From Microbacteriaceae bacterium (GTDB lineage: Bacteria > Actinomycetota > Actinomycetes > Actinomycetales > Microbacteriaceae), in contig JAHEGG010000005.1 of the NCBI GenBank assembly GCA_024639845.1, positions 224,724 through 288,723 of the forward strand: DNA of 64,000 nt, in the 5' to 3' direction. Positions 38,054-46,288 of this stretch are shown one piece after another. The position numbers and the translations under genes are program-made. A model generated the notes under the pieces. The model did not search any database. It worked only from the letters and a program-made list of their open reading frames with translations, and had not been told where the DNA came from. Each line of letters starts with the position of its first letter. Within the stretch, counting starts at the first letter, position 1.

Positions 38054-38057
38054 GTTG

Positions 38058-38432
38058 TTAGCCTTCGTCGGTTAGTGCGGCGTATTCGCTGTGGTTCAAA
38101 AGTTCAGGAAGTTCGGAGAATCGGATTTTGATGAGCCAACCCGCACCGAACGGATCGTGGTTGATTAACTCTGGGTTGCTCGAAACGGTTTCGTTGATTT
38201 CGACAACTTCACCATCGACCGGCGCATACAACTCGCCAACCGATTTAGTCGATTCAATCTCGCCACAAATCTTCATGTATGTGGTCTTGGTGCCGACCGA
38301 AGGTAGGTCGACGTAAACCACGTCACCCAGCTTCTCGGCTGCATACTCGGTGATACCGATGGTTGCCACGTCACCTTCGATGGCCAACCATTCGTGCTCC
38401 TTGGTATAAAGCAGGCCTTGTCGTTCGATCAT
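38058..38432 (-). CDS. gcvH: Glycine cleavage system H protein
   Basis: 124 residues. Carries a lipoyl arm on the Lys in [22 protein letters not shown] (around residue 63). The N-terminal [36 protein letters not shown] is typical. Shuttles the methylamine intermediate between P, T and L proteins. Confidence 0.96.
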   Translation of the reverse strand: MIERQGLLYTKEHEWLAIEGDVATIGITEYAAEKLGDVVYVDLPSVGTKTTYMKICGEIESTKSVGELYAPVDGEVVEINETVSSNPELINHDPFGAGWLIKIRFSELPELLNHSEYAALTDEG

Positions 38433-38502
38433 CTCTGTCTCCTTTTGCTGGTGGTGCCGTTTGTCTTGATGTGTTTGGATTGCTTTTTAGTTTTGGTGCT
38501 GG

Positions 38503-39609
38503 TTATTTCGCGCGCTTATAAAAAGGCAGCGAAACAACTGTCATAGGTTGTCGGCTTCCGCGAACATCGGCCCAAAGCGAAGTTCCTGGCTCTGCCAGAT
38601 GCGCCTGAACATATGCCATCGCAATCGGATAGCCGAGCGTCGGCGACAGGGCACCCGTGGTGATTTCACCGACCGGGGATGTTGCGCTCTCGCTGTCGAA
38701 CAACTCGTAGTGCGCGCGTGCCGCCCGTCGTCCCTCGCCGACTAATCCGACCAACTTCTTGTTGAGCGGTTGGTCGGCGAGAGTCTTGAGTGCCGGGGCT
38801 CCGACGAACTCGTGGTCGAGTCGAACAACTCGCGCGAACCCGGCATCGAAAGGTGTGGTGTCAAGCCCAAGCTCGTTGCCATAAAGCGGCATTCCAGCTT
38901 CGAGCCGAAGGGTGTCGCGGCAGGCGTAGCCGGCAGGGATGATTCCCTCTGGTTCGCCAACACTGAGGAGTTCGCGCCATAGTGCCGAAGCATTTTCGGC
39001 AGCTAGCAAAATCTCAAAACCGTCTTCGCCCGTGTAGCCGGTGCGGGCCAAGTAAGCGTGAACGCCGTTCACTTCGCCTTCGAAAATCGAATAGTACTTG
39101 AGCGAGTCGAGTGGGGCCGAGGTTAGCCGCTGCAGGATCTCAACCGCACGCGGCCCCTGAATCGCGAGCAGAGCGAACTCGTCGCTTCGATCGAGTAACT
39201 CGCATTCGAATCCAGCGACTCGCTCGCGAAGCGCGGTACTCACGGCTGCTCGGTTGCCCGCATTAGCGATGATCAGAAAGCGATCGGCTTCGAAACGATA
39301 GACGATCAGATCATCGATGATGCCACCGTCGGAGTTGACGATGAGTGAATACTTGGCTCGGCCATCCGAGATTTCAGAAGCAACGCCAACGAGTGCCTGA
39401 TCAAGAAAGGCCGCAGCCTCAGCACCAGTGATGAAAAATTCGGCCATGTGACTGATATCAAAGATGCCGGCGGCTGAGCGAACCGCAGCGTGTTCGGCCA
39501 GATCGGAAGAGTAACGCACCGGCATCTGCCAACCGCCGAAGTCGGTGAACGCAGCTCCGAGCGCAACGTGTTCTTCATAAAGAGGTGTTTTCAACCCAGA
39601 ATCATTCAC
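38503..39609 (-). CDS. gcvT: Aminomethyltransferase (T-protein)
   Basis: 368 residues from GTG at 39609 (MNDSGLKTPLYEEHVALGAAF), preceded by TGGAGAA at 7-10 nt; the frame extends 12 codons further into the riboswitch region and that extension is rejected. Family motifs: FDISHMAEF, RTGYTGEDGFEIL, ACRDTLRLEAGMPLYGNEL. Transfers the C1 unit to tetrahydrofolate. First gene of the operon, under the glycine riboswitch. Confidence 0.94.
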   Translation of the reverse strand: MNDSGLKTPLYEEHVALGAAFTDFGGWQMPVRYSSDLAEHAAVRSAAGIFDISHMAEFFITGAEAAAFLDQALVGVASEISDGRAKYSLIVNSDGGIIDDLIVYRFEADRFLIIANAGNRAAVSTALRERVAGFECELLDRSDEFALLAIQGPRAVEILQRLTSAPLDSLKYYSIFEGEVNGVHAYLARTGYTGEDGFEILLAAENASALWRELLSVGEPEGIIPAGYACRDTLRLEAGMPLYGNELGLDTTPFDAGFARVVRLDHEFVGAPALKTLADQPLNKKLVGLVGEGRRAARAHYELFDSESATSPVGEITTGALSPTLGYPIAMAYVQAHLAEPGTSLWADVRGSRQPMTVVSLPFYKRAK

Positions 39610-39640
39610 GGAGTTCTCCAAAATGGTCGGCGAGTTGCCT

Positions 39641-39822
39641 TCCAAGAACTCCCCCTCTGTCGTTTGGGCCTGAGAGCTTCACCGGAAATCCGGGTTTCAC
39701 CTTGGGCGAGGTCTTGAGACCTTCTTTTCAGAGTTGCCTAGTCGTGACGGTTCGAGACCTGAGAGATTCTGGGGAGGATTGCTCCTTCGGTGCAGCTTTG
39801 ACGCCGCTCTCCCGCCACGCTT
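39641..39822 (-). promoter_or_regulatory. Tandem glycine riboswitch upstream of gcvT
   Basis: Read on the minus strand, two aptamer-like units occur. Unit 1 (about 39757-39818): GCGGGAGAG, CACCGAAGGAGCAA, then CTCTCAGGTC. Unit 2 (about 39646-39715): AAGACCTCGCCCAAGGTGAAACC, then GCTCTCAGGCCC. The GCCGAAGGAGCAA and CTCTCAGG blocks are the glycine aptamer signature. Usual logic is glycine-induced expression of the cleavage operon; the second unit lies close to the gcvT RBS (GGAG near 39618), so translation control is possible. Confidence 0.9.
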
Positions 39823-39879
39823 CATTCAGCGTTTTAAGTTATAGGTCAACAATACAAGACCGATTGACGCTTACTGCTA

Positions 39880-40060
39880 ATCTAAGCGGGCGACCTTCAA
39901 AAAGTCGCTTATCTCCAACCTGTCAGGGGAAGTCGGTGCAAGTCCGACGCTGACCCGCAGCCGTAACCGAGTAATCGGAAGTCGGAATGCCTGACCGGAA
40001 AGTGATGACTCCAAATTAACCGTCGAGGTCTACGGTCGGAGTCGAGTGAGCCTTGGCTTC
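39880..40060 (+). promoter_or_regulatory. Cobalamin (B12) riboswitch
   Basis: Contains the B12-box hallmarks: GGGGAAGTCGGTGCAAGTCC at 39927-39946, then GACGCTGACCCGCAGCCGTAACC, and the closing GAAGTCGGAATGCCTGACCGG around 39978-40000. A further imperfect stem ACCGT...ACGGT nested inside GACTCC...GGAGTC (40008-40044) may be part of the expression platform. It precedes the lipoprotein gene at 40102, so the whole 40102-44928 operon is probably repressed by adenosyl- or methylcobalamin. Confidence 0.92.
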
Positions 40061-40101
40061 TCGTCTTCGCACTCAGATCGCAAAATGCGAAAGGCTCCTA
40101 A

Positions 40102-41088
40102 ATGGGAACCAAATCTGGGTTGCGCTCAATCGCAACTATTCTGGCGTCGGTCACAACCGCCGCTCTCGTGCTCGCGCTCTCCGCGTGCGCACCAACCACC
40201 AAATACACCGAAACCGCCGCATTCTTGCAGTCCAAGTTCACAGCTGCGGGAGTCGAGGGATTCACCCCCGGAAAACCAGACTATGGGTTCACTCTCGAAG
40301 CAATCACCCAACTGGCTGGTTCTGGCCAGCTAGATGCGGTCAAGGATGTTGCCACCAACGTTTTGACCGATGCCACACTGGTCGGTGACTCAACCTCGAA
40401 ATCGGGCTACCTGTTCGACGCGTCAAACGGTGTTCTCAAGGCAGGTCTCGCCGGCAAGTTCCTCTTTGCCAGCAAGGTTTCTGGAATCGAAAACGCTACT
40501 CTTCGAGACGACATCCTTGCAGCACTCAGCGAGCAGGTCTCAGCCGACGGCACGCTCGTTGGTTCTGGCGACAACACCTTCGACTACGGCTGGGTGACTC
40601 TAGCGCTTGTTGCCCAGGGCAAGGCTGACCTTGCCGCATCCGTGGCGACCAAACTGACCGGCTTCGTTCGTGCAGACGGCGGGTTCGGATTCGACACCTC
40701 GGTGAACACCACCGCCAGCAGCGCCGACGCAGCCGGAATGGTTCTCATGGCCATTGCGGCGACCGACGGCATCGGATCAGCCGAATCACAGTCGACACGA
40801 AAAGCCACCAAGGATGCCCTGCTCAAGTGGCTCGAATCTGCGACCGTGTCGGGCAACCACTTTGAAGCCTGGGGCGATGTCGACGTGAACTCGACGGCCT
40901 ATGCAGCAATGGGTCTGATCGCAGGCCAGGTTGATGCCACCGCTTACTCAGCTTGGCTCACCACCACCATCGTCGACGACGGCGGGCTCGAGACTCCTTG
41001 GTCTGAAGGCAAGGGCGACACCTTTGCAACGATTCAGGGACTCCTCGCGCTAGACGGCCGAAGCTACCCTGGCCTAATCGGCAAATAA
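40102..41088 (+). CDS. Secreted lipoprotein, prenyltransferase/squalene-oxidase-like alpha-toroid, transcobalamin N-domain-like
   Basis: 328 residues. Signal peptide with lipobox ALSACAP (Cys about residue 29), so membrane-anchored outside. The body is a series of about 50-residue helical repeats containing GxGDNTFDYGWVTLALVAQG, ADGGFGFDTSVN and DVNSTAYAAMGLIAGQ, the pattern of alpha/alpha-toroid proteins (terpene cyclase, prenyltransferase, and the cobalamin-binding domain of transcobalamin and intrinsic factor). Controlled by a B12 riboswitch and followed by a transcobalamin-C-like protein and an ECF transporter, so an extracellular cobalamin-binding role is likely. Function is inferred. 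Confidence 0.85.
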   Translation: MGTKSGLRSIATILASVTTAALVLALSACAPTTKYTETAAFLQSKFTAAGVEGFTPGKPDYGFTLEAITQLAGSGQLDAVKDVATNVLTDATLVGDSTSKSGYLFDASNGVLKAGLAGKFLFASKVSGIENATLRDDILAALSEQVSADGTLVGSGDNTFDYGWVTLALVAQGKADLAASVATKLTGFVRADGGFGFDTSVNTTASSADAAGMVLMAIAATDGIGSAESQSTRKATKDALLKWLESATVSGNHFEAWGDVDVNSTAYAAMGLIAGQVDATAYSAWLTTTIVDDGGLETPWSEGKGDTFATIQGLLALDGRSYPGLIGK

Positions 41089-41622
41089 ATGCGGAATCGG
41101 TTGCGGGTGGTGCTGATCGCCCTGGTTGCCCTCGTGGCAATCGGGTCGGCTATCTCTGCGCTGCCCGCAATCGAATCTAACTCGGAGACACCCGCGCCGA
41201 ACGCGACCTTTTTTGATGGTGCTTGCCTAGATGCGGGAGTAACCGAAGTAATCGACTTCGGAAACCAGCACTCCCCGATCGTCTATTGCGCGACTAACTT
41301 TGTTGGCACCGGTTGGGACCTTCTCGCACAACGAGTAGATGTCTCGGGCACCGACGAATATCCGACCGGTTTTGTCTGCCGCATCGAGGGTGTGCCATCT
41401 GCCCAAGAGCAAGACTGCGCCAACACCCCAGGCTATGACGAGGGTTCTTGGGTCTACTTCACTGCGAACGCAGAAACCGACGGCTGGGTCATGAGCCCGA
41501 CCGGCGCGGGCATGCGCAAGCCAGGTTGCGGTTCATCTGACGCCTGGGTCTTCTCGGGCAAGAACCGACCTGAACGCGCGATGCCGAGTATCGAACCAAC
41601 GGTTTTCAAATGCGCCGGCTAA
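41089..41622 (+). CDS. Secreted DUF4430-like protein, transcobalamin C-domain-like
   Basis: 177 residues; the ATG touches the preceding TAA. N-terminal hydrophobic signal/anchor (VVLIALVALVAIGSAISAL), then a Cys-rich compact domain: VYCATNFVGTGWDLL, FVCRIEG, DCANTPGY, SWVYFTANAETDGWVMSPTGAGMRKPGCGSSDAWVFSG. The W-x-Y...GW...GA...PG...W-F pattern resembles the beta domain (DUF4430) found at the C-terminus of transcobalamin and in secreted proteins beside actinobacterial ECF loci. Six Cys suggest disulfides. Probably completes the substrate cavity with the toroid lipoprotein. Overlaps ecfT by 13 bp. Confidence 0.78.
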   Translation: MRNRLRVVLIALVALVAIGSAISALPAIESNSETPAPNATFFDGACLDAGVTEVIDFGNQHSPIVYCATNFVGTGWDLLAQRVDVSGTDEYPTGFVCRIEGVPSAQEQDCANTPGYDEGSWVYFTANAETDGWVMSPTGAGMRKPGCGSSDAWVFSGKNRPERAMPSIEPTVFKCAG

Positions 41623-42584
41623 GCGAGTTTGCCAAGGCAAAAGTTCACCCCGGCTCCTGGTGGGCGTTGGGTCTGTCGATCTCAATTCTCGCGGGACAGA
41701 GCACCAACCTTTGGTTCGTGAGTTCACTAATTGGTCTATGTGTCGGCCTAATTCTGGTGTTTCGCTCGACCGCCCCGTGGGCACGCTCACTGCCTTTTTA
41801 TCTCTTGCTGGCCTCGATATTTGTGCTCACGAGAATCGTTTTCAGAGTGATTTTCAACGGTGACCCAAATTCCTCCGATGTTGCGTTGAGCCTGCCACAT
41901 TTCAACCTGCCGCTCGGGCTCGGGCAACAACTTTCCCTGTTCGGTTCGATCAGCTGGAGCACCTTGAGTGCCGCGACCTTGGACGGACTCAGGCTTGCGG
42001 CAATCATCCTCGCGGTTGCCATGTCAAACACGCTGTCGAATCCGAGAAGGTTGCTGAAGTCGACCCCGGCCGCGCTGTATGAGGTTGCCTCAGCAATCTC
42101 GGTAGCAATCAACCTCGCACCTCAACTAATCGACAGCCTTCAACGAGTGCGTCGGGCCAAGGGTCTCCGCGGACGAAATAGCGGTTCGAGCGCCTTGACC
42201 TCGATCATCATTCCAGCCTTAGAAGACACACTTGATCGTTCGCTGCAGCTAGCCGCCAGCATGGATGCGCGCGGCTTTGGCCGAACCAACCGACTCTCGA
42301 TGCGCCGCCAGTGGACCAACCGGTTGGTTAGTCTGGGCTCTGCGATAGGGCTCGCAATCGGAGCGTACTTGCTGGTGACCGCGAGCAGCCCAGCCCTGCC
42401 GGTAGTCGTGCTGACGCTAAGCCTCGCCGGATTGATTCTGGTGATTCGCCTGACCTCAAAGCGCAACCTTAAATCTCGTTTCAACCGTCAAAAGTTCGGT
42501 TCGGCTGACCTTGCAATTTTTGCGGTCTGCGCGATGTCGTTTGCCCTGGTCATGCTTTTGTCCAACCAGATGGTTGGTTTCTGA
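41610..42584 (+). CDS. ecfT: ECF transporter transmembrane protein EcfT
   Basis: 324 residues, about six membrane segments plus a cytoplasmic coupling domain. The coupling signature SLQLAASMDARGFG (A-R-G type, around residues 220-235) is characteristic of EcfT/CbiQ. The middle region RRLLKSTPAALYEVASAISVAINLAPQLIDSLQRVRRAKGLRGR is the coupling helix. Connects the ATPase below to the S component. ATG overlaps the previous gene; its stop overlaps the ATPase start (TGATG). Confidence 0.92.
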   Translation: MRRLSEFAKAKVHPGSWWALGLSISILAGQSTNLWFVSSLIGLCVGLILVFRSTAPWARSLPFYLLLASIFVLTRIVFRVIFNGDPNSSDVALSLPHFNLPLGLGQQLSLFGSISWSTLSAATLDGLRLAAIILAVAMSNTLSNPRRLLKSTPAALYEVASAISVAINLAPQLIDSLQRVRRAKGLRGRNSGSSALTSIIIPALEDTLDRSLQLAASMDARGFGRTNRLSMRRQWTNRLVSLGSAIGLAIGAYLLVTASSPALPVVVLTLSLAGLILVIRLTSKRNLKSRFNRQKFGSADLAIFAVCAMSFALVMLLSNQMVGF

Positions 42585-44164
42585 TGCTGAAGCTTTCCAA
42601 CCTCCAATTCGATTTCGGTAACCGTGATCCGCTGTTTTCGCGAGTCAACCTTGAGTTTCAGGCTGGTGAGTTCGCTCTGGTTTGTGGGCCTACCGGCAGC
42701 GGAAAGTCGACTTTTCTGCGTTGCCTGAACGGTTTGTCCCCACACTTCACCGGAGGCAATCTGGCTGGGCGAATCGAGATTGATTCGACCGATGTCACCG
42801 GCTGGCAACCTCACCAACTTGCCGATTTGGTTGGCTTCGTAAACCAGCAGCCCGAAGGCGCTTTCGTCACCGACACCGTGCTCGAGGAGCTTGTCTATGG
42901 CATGGAGCAACTCGGTGTGGCAGAGACTGAAATGAAGTCGCGACTCGAAAAACTGGCTGCAAACTTGCACTTGACCGAGCTACTCGACCGCGAACTTACC
43001 GAACTTTCTGGCGGACAACAGCAGAGAGTGGCAATCGCCGCAGCGCTGTCTGCCGGGCAGCGCATCCTTGTTCTTGATGAACCGACCTCAGCGCTCGACC
43101 CAAAGGCAGCTGCCGATATCATCGCATTGCTTCATAGGTTGGCAACCGAAGAAGGCATCACGGTTCTGCTTGCCGAGCACCGACTCGAACGAGCTTTGCC
43201 GAGCGTCGACTCGATGGTGATTGTTCATGGCGACGGCTCGGTCACCAAACAGCTCCCAACCGAGGCGATTCGCGAGTTCAGGCTAGTGCCACCGGTGGTC
43301 GAACTTTCGAAGCGCTTAGGGCTCACGCCACCCTGTCTAACCGCCCAGGATGAACGACTCAAGACTGCCGTAGTTCCAGCCTTTCACGCCTCGAGCATCG
43401 AACAACCGAAGGACTTCGTCGGCCAAGCAGCTTTGCAACTCGATTCGATCAGCGTGCGCTACGGTGATTCGCTCGCAGTCGATGATGTAACTCTCTCGGT
43501 GGAACGAGGCGAAGTTCTTGCCTTGATGGGAGAGAACGGATCAGGCAAAACCAGCCTACTTTGGGCAATTCAAGGAAGTGGAACTCGTTCGGGTGGAACC
43601 CTGACGACCCCTTGGGGAGACACCGCACCAATGACTTCCGAAGAACGCCTCTGCGTCGCGACACTAGTGCCTCAAAAGGCGAGCGACCTCCTCTTTTTGC
43701 CCACCGTTTCTGCCGAGTTGCAAGACAGCGACCGATTCGCAAAAGCACCCGAAACCACCACGGCTTCGCTATTCCAACGCTTTGCTGGCCGGGTCGATCC
43801 GTCGCTACATCCGCGCGATCTTTCGGCAGGGCAACAACTCGCCTTGGTGCTGGCTATTCAGTTGGCTAAGGGAGCCGGCATCCTGTTGCTCGACGAGCCA
43901 ACCCGAGGGCTCGACTACACCGCCAAACGTGCGCTCGCCGGCATCATCACCGAACTGCGAGATCAAGGCAAGGCCGTGATTGTCGCCACACATGACATCG
44001 AATTCGCTGCGCAGATTGCCACGGATGTTGTGGTGCTCGAATCCGGCCGAGTCAAATTTGCCGGCACACCTGCTCAAGTTTTCTCGGTGAATGGATTGCT
44101 CGCCAGCGAGGTTTCTCAAGCGCTCCAGGTTGACGGCTTGTTTTCGATGGAGCAGTTGTCATGA
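42584..44164 (+). CDS. ecfA: ECF transporter ATPase, two ABC domains fused (EcfA1-EcfA2 type)
   Basis: 526 residues. First ABC: Walker A GPTGSGKST, FVNQQPEGAFVTDTVLEELVYGME, signature LSGGQQQRVAIAAAL, Walker B LDEPTSALDP. Second ABC: GENGSGKTSLLW, signature DLSAGQQLALVLAIQ (S-A-G-Q, slightly variant), LDEPTRGLDY. The Q-loop DTV.EEL in the first domain is the ECF type. Provides the energy for S-component toppling. The stop overlaps the S-component start (ATGA). Confidence 0.93.
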   Translation: MLKLSNLQFDFGNRDPLFSRVNLEFQAGEFALVCGPTGSGKSTFLRCLNGLSPHFTGGNLAGRIEIDSTDVTGWQPHQLADLVGFVNQQPEGAFVTDTVLEELVYGMEQLGVAETEMKSRLEKLAANLHLTELLDRELTELSGGQQQRVAIAAALSAGQRILVLDEPTSALDPKAAADIIALLHRLATEEGITVLLAEHRLERALPSVDSMVIVHGDGSVTKQLPTEAIREFRLVPPVVELSKRLGLTPPCLTAQDERLKTAVVPAFHASSIEQPKDFVGQAALQLDSISVRYGDSLAVDDVTLSVERGEVLALMGENGSGKTSLLWAIQGSGTRSGGTLTTPWGDTAPMTSEERLCVATLVPQKASDLLFLPTVSAELQDSDRFAKAPETTTASLFQRFAGRVDPSLHPRDLSAGQQLALVLAIQLAKGAGILLLDEPTRGLDYTAKRALAGIITELRDQGKAVIVATHDIEFAAQIATDVVVLESGRVKFAGTPAQVFSVNGLLASEVSQALQVDGLFSMEQLS

Positions 44165-44928
44165 AGTTCATGAAAGTCATTGGACGTGCCGCCATCGTTA
44201 TGGCTGCAGTGGCAAGTTTGCTGGTCTTCACCTGGCCGCTTTTCATCAGTGCCGCATCGACCGATCAAGCCGCCCTGGCGCAGGGTGTCTTCATAGCACT
44301 GATGCCGTTGATGGTGGTCATGGTGTTGGTCGAGTTTGCCGCCGGAGACCTTTCGACCAAGCAACTAGCGGTCTTGGGAGTCTTGATCGCGCTGAATGCC
44401 GTGATTCGAACCCTTGGCGCTGGAACTGCAGGCATCGAAACTGCCTTCTTCTTGATTGTCATCGGTGCGTATGTGCTCGGTTCAGGTTTCGGCTACATTC
44501 TCGGCGCCGCGTCATTATTGGTGTCCGCCCTGTTAGTCGGAGGGATTGGCCCCTGGCTACCGTTCCAGATGATGGCGGCGGGACTCGTAGGACTGGGTGC
44601 CGGACTCCTACCAAAGTCAAAACGTGCATGGCTGGCGGTGTCAACCATGATCGGCTACGCGGTTGTTGCCTCGTTCGCATACGGGGCTTTGATGACGATG
44701 TGGAACTGGCCGTTCTTGGCTGGCACAGGTGGCGCACTCTCTTATGTCGCCGGGGCCCCGATTATTGAAAATCTAGGCCGCTTTGTGCAATACGAATTGA
44801 TCACAGGTGGGCTTTTGTGGGACCTCGGAAGAGCAGTGACGACCTCGGTTTTGATTGCGCTAAGCGGAAAAGTGCTGCTAGCCACCCTTTCACGAGTGGC
44901 CAGCAGGACCGGGATCCAGAAAATTTAG
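44161..44928 (+). CDS. ECF transporter substrate-specific component, probable cobalamin
   Basis: 255 residues, about seven membrane segments. GFGYILGAASLLVSALLVGGIGPWLPFQMMAAGLVGLGAGLLP is a conserved segment of S components of the CblT/CbrT-like kind. Being the last gene of a B12-riboswitch operon with EcfT and EcfA makes cobalamin (or a corrinoid/cobalt species) the expected substrate. Cobamide specificity cannot be read from sequence. Confidence 0.82.
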   Translation: MKFMKVIGRAAIVMAAVASLLVFTWPLFISAASTDQAALAQGVFIALMPLMVVMVLVEFAAGDLSTKQLAVLGVLIALNAVIRTLGAGTAGIETAFFLIVIGAYVLGSGFGYILGAASLLVSALLVGGIGPWLPFQMMAAGLVGLGAGLLPKSKRAWLAVSTMIGYAVVASFAYGALMTMWNWPFLAGTGGALSYVAGAPIIENLGRFVQYELITGGLLWDLGRAVTTSVLIALSGKVLLATLSRVASRTGIQKI

Positions 44929-44970
44929 TCTGACGCTCAAATCAGCACTCATGCCAGCTTCTTCTTTGAT

Positions 44971-44999
44971 TTGAGCACATTTCGAAGTTACCCTTATAG
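44971..44999 (+). promoter_or_regulatory. Weak candidate promoter for the HicB-like gene
   Basis: TTGAGC at 44971 and TTATAG at 44994 separated by 17 bp, about 60 bp before the ATG at 45055, which has GGAGG 6 nt upstream. Spacing fits sigma-70-type hexamers but the match is modest. Confidence 0.35.
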
Positions 45000-45054
45000 G
45001 CAGTAAAGCATGGCTTGACTAAGAGCCTAAATACCCTGTGAGCGGAGGTGCGTC

Positions 45055-45444
45055 ATGAAACTTCAAGCCGTGTGTGAAAAAACCGCAGAAGGCTGGGATG
45101 TCGAAATACCCGAACTCGACCACCTCAAGACCTCGGCGAAGCGTCTCGATAAGGTTGAGGCGCACATTCGCGAACTCGCCAAGGACCACCCCCTCGGCGG
45201 CGGCGGCGACTGCGAGCTGGTGATTCAGGTTATCGCCAAGATGCCGGGCGTTATTTGCGACGTTGAAGCGGCCCAAGCCAAAATGCGCGAGGCAACTCGC
45301 CTTCAAGAAGAGGCTTCAGCCGAGATCCGCGACGTGGTTGCCAGGATGCGCGAAGAGGGCTTGACGATGCGCGACATCGCCGTCGTGCTTGGGGTAACTC
45401 CTCAACGCGTGGCTCAACTCGCTGCTTGCGAAACCGCCTGCTAA
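45055..45444 (+). CDS. HicB-like protein with C-terminal helix-turn-helix
   Basis: 129 residues. Residues 1-60 (MKLQAVCEKTAEGWDVEIPELDHLKTSAKRLDKVEAHIREL) resemble the HicB partial RNase H fold; a coiled stretch (MREATRLQEEASAEIRDVVARMREEG) leads to a short HTH (TMRDIAVVLGVTPQRVAQL). HicB antitoxins normally pair with a HicA toxin, but no HicA-like small ORF is adjacent. It may be a solitary regulator. Stop overlaps the neighbour's stop on the other strand (CTAA). Confidence 0.65.
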   Translation: MKLQAVCEKTAEGWDVEIPELDHLKTSAKRLDKVEAHIRELAKDHPLGGGGDCELVIQVIAKMPGVICDVEAAQAKMREATRLQEEASAEIRDVVARMREEGLTMRDIAVVLGVTPQRVAQLAACETAC

Positions 45445-46181
45445 TAGGCAACGTCTTTCAGCAACGCAAGCTGGGGCTTGGGCAACCCAAAACTAACAGC
45501 GGCTGAAGAGTAATACTCAAAATTATTATCGGTGATGTTGGTTAACACTCCCTCATCGAACGTGAAATACACAGTCGACAACTCAGCAGACTGCACGTGT
45601 TGATGCCAGGCGTACTGTTGGATGTCACCTTCGCTCATCGGATCAAGGTGATAGAAAGCGCTCACCTGCTGGTTGCGGGCAAACCACCTCACGGCCTCAT
45701 CATGGAAATACTTGGGCATGCAAACGTCCTCGATTGGTGGCAGGAATTGCTCGGTTATGTTTCCGTCGGCGTCGAAATCTATACGTGCGATTGCACCATC
45801 CTTGTTGCTGCCCAGGATTGCCGTGCGTCCGTCTGAGAACGTTAGTGCAACACCGCTCTTTTCAAGTCTTTGGCAGTTAGCAATCGCTAATTTGAAAAAA
45901 TCAAGTTGAAATTGGTAGCGAACCTCTGGAAATGACTTGTCATTCACGGGTTTCATCTCGGCATCCGTAGCCGATGCAGGAAGTTCGTCATCGCCAGGTT
46001 GGTCCACCTGATTCCCCGGAACCGTTGATTCATCTGTAGGTGGACTCGATTGCGAAGGACTTTCCGAAGGCTCGGCTTGCCCGGCACCGCTAGCGAACGC
46101 TAAACCGCCGAAAAGTAGCCCAAGAACGAGTCCAACAACGCCCGTGCCGCCTGCAAGGTACCCACCATATTTGCCAAACAT
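45441..46181 (-). CDS. Membrane-anchored secreted protein of unknown function
   Basis: 246 residues. N-terminal membrane segment GGTGVVGLVLGLLFGGLAFASG (residues 11-33), then a Ser/Pro/Glu-rich low-complexity linker (about 35-75), then a soluble domain with two short FDADG, DGRTAILGSNKDG turns. I do not recognise the family. Its first 75 codons, upstream region and the ssrA terminator are duplicated at 48383-48714. It is probably an original chromosomal gene lying downstream of ssrA, now separated from it by the restriction-modification cassette. Confidence 0.75.
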   Translation of the reverse strand: MFGKYGGYLAGGTGVVGLVLGLLFGGLAFASGAGQAEPSESPSQSSPPTDESTVPGNQVDQPGDDELPASATDAEMKPVNDKSFPEVRYQFQLDFFKLAIANCQRLEKSGVALTFSDGRTAILGSNKDGAIARIDFDADGNITEQFLPPIEDVCMPKYFHDEAVRWFARNQQVSAFYHLDPMSEGDIQQYAWHQHVQSAELSTVYFTFDEGVLTNITDNNFEYYSSAAVSFGLPKPQLALLKDVAY

Positions 46182-46288
46182 GGTTTGACCCTAGCAAAAA
46201 AAAGAAAAGCCCCCATGTCTGGAGGCTTTTGTCTTTCGGCGTGACGTCGGTCACGTTCGCGCCAATTGTGGAGATGGGGGGAATTGAA
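45956..46288. repeat. Left 333-bp direct repeat (long target duplication)
   Basis: Matches 48383-48714 in the same orientation with about ten substitutions and one single-base indel counted by eye. It contains the N-terminal part of the 45441-46181 gene, its start region, a copy of the ssrA terminator hairpin and, at its right end (46269-46288), the last 20 nt of the ssrA gene. Beyond 46288 and before 45956 the two copies diverge abruptly. Confidence 0.95.
46205..46230 (-). terminator. Copy of the ssrA-type terminator in the left repeat
   Basis: Stem AAAAGCCTCC/GGGGGCTTTT (minus strand) followed by CTTTTTTTT. In this copy the loop is AGACAT instead of AGCAAT. It is no longer behind ssrA and lies in front of the hypothetical gene, where it would block read-through from the cassette. 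Confidence 0.8.

Noticed and set aside
39585..40388. Several plus-strand frames across the riboswitches (39585-39953, 40046-40388)
   Set aside because: They overlap the riboswitch structures and the lipoprotein gene in another frame.
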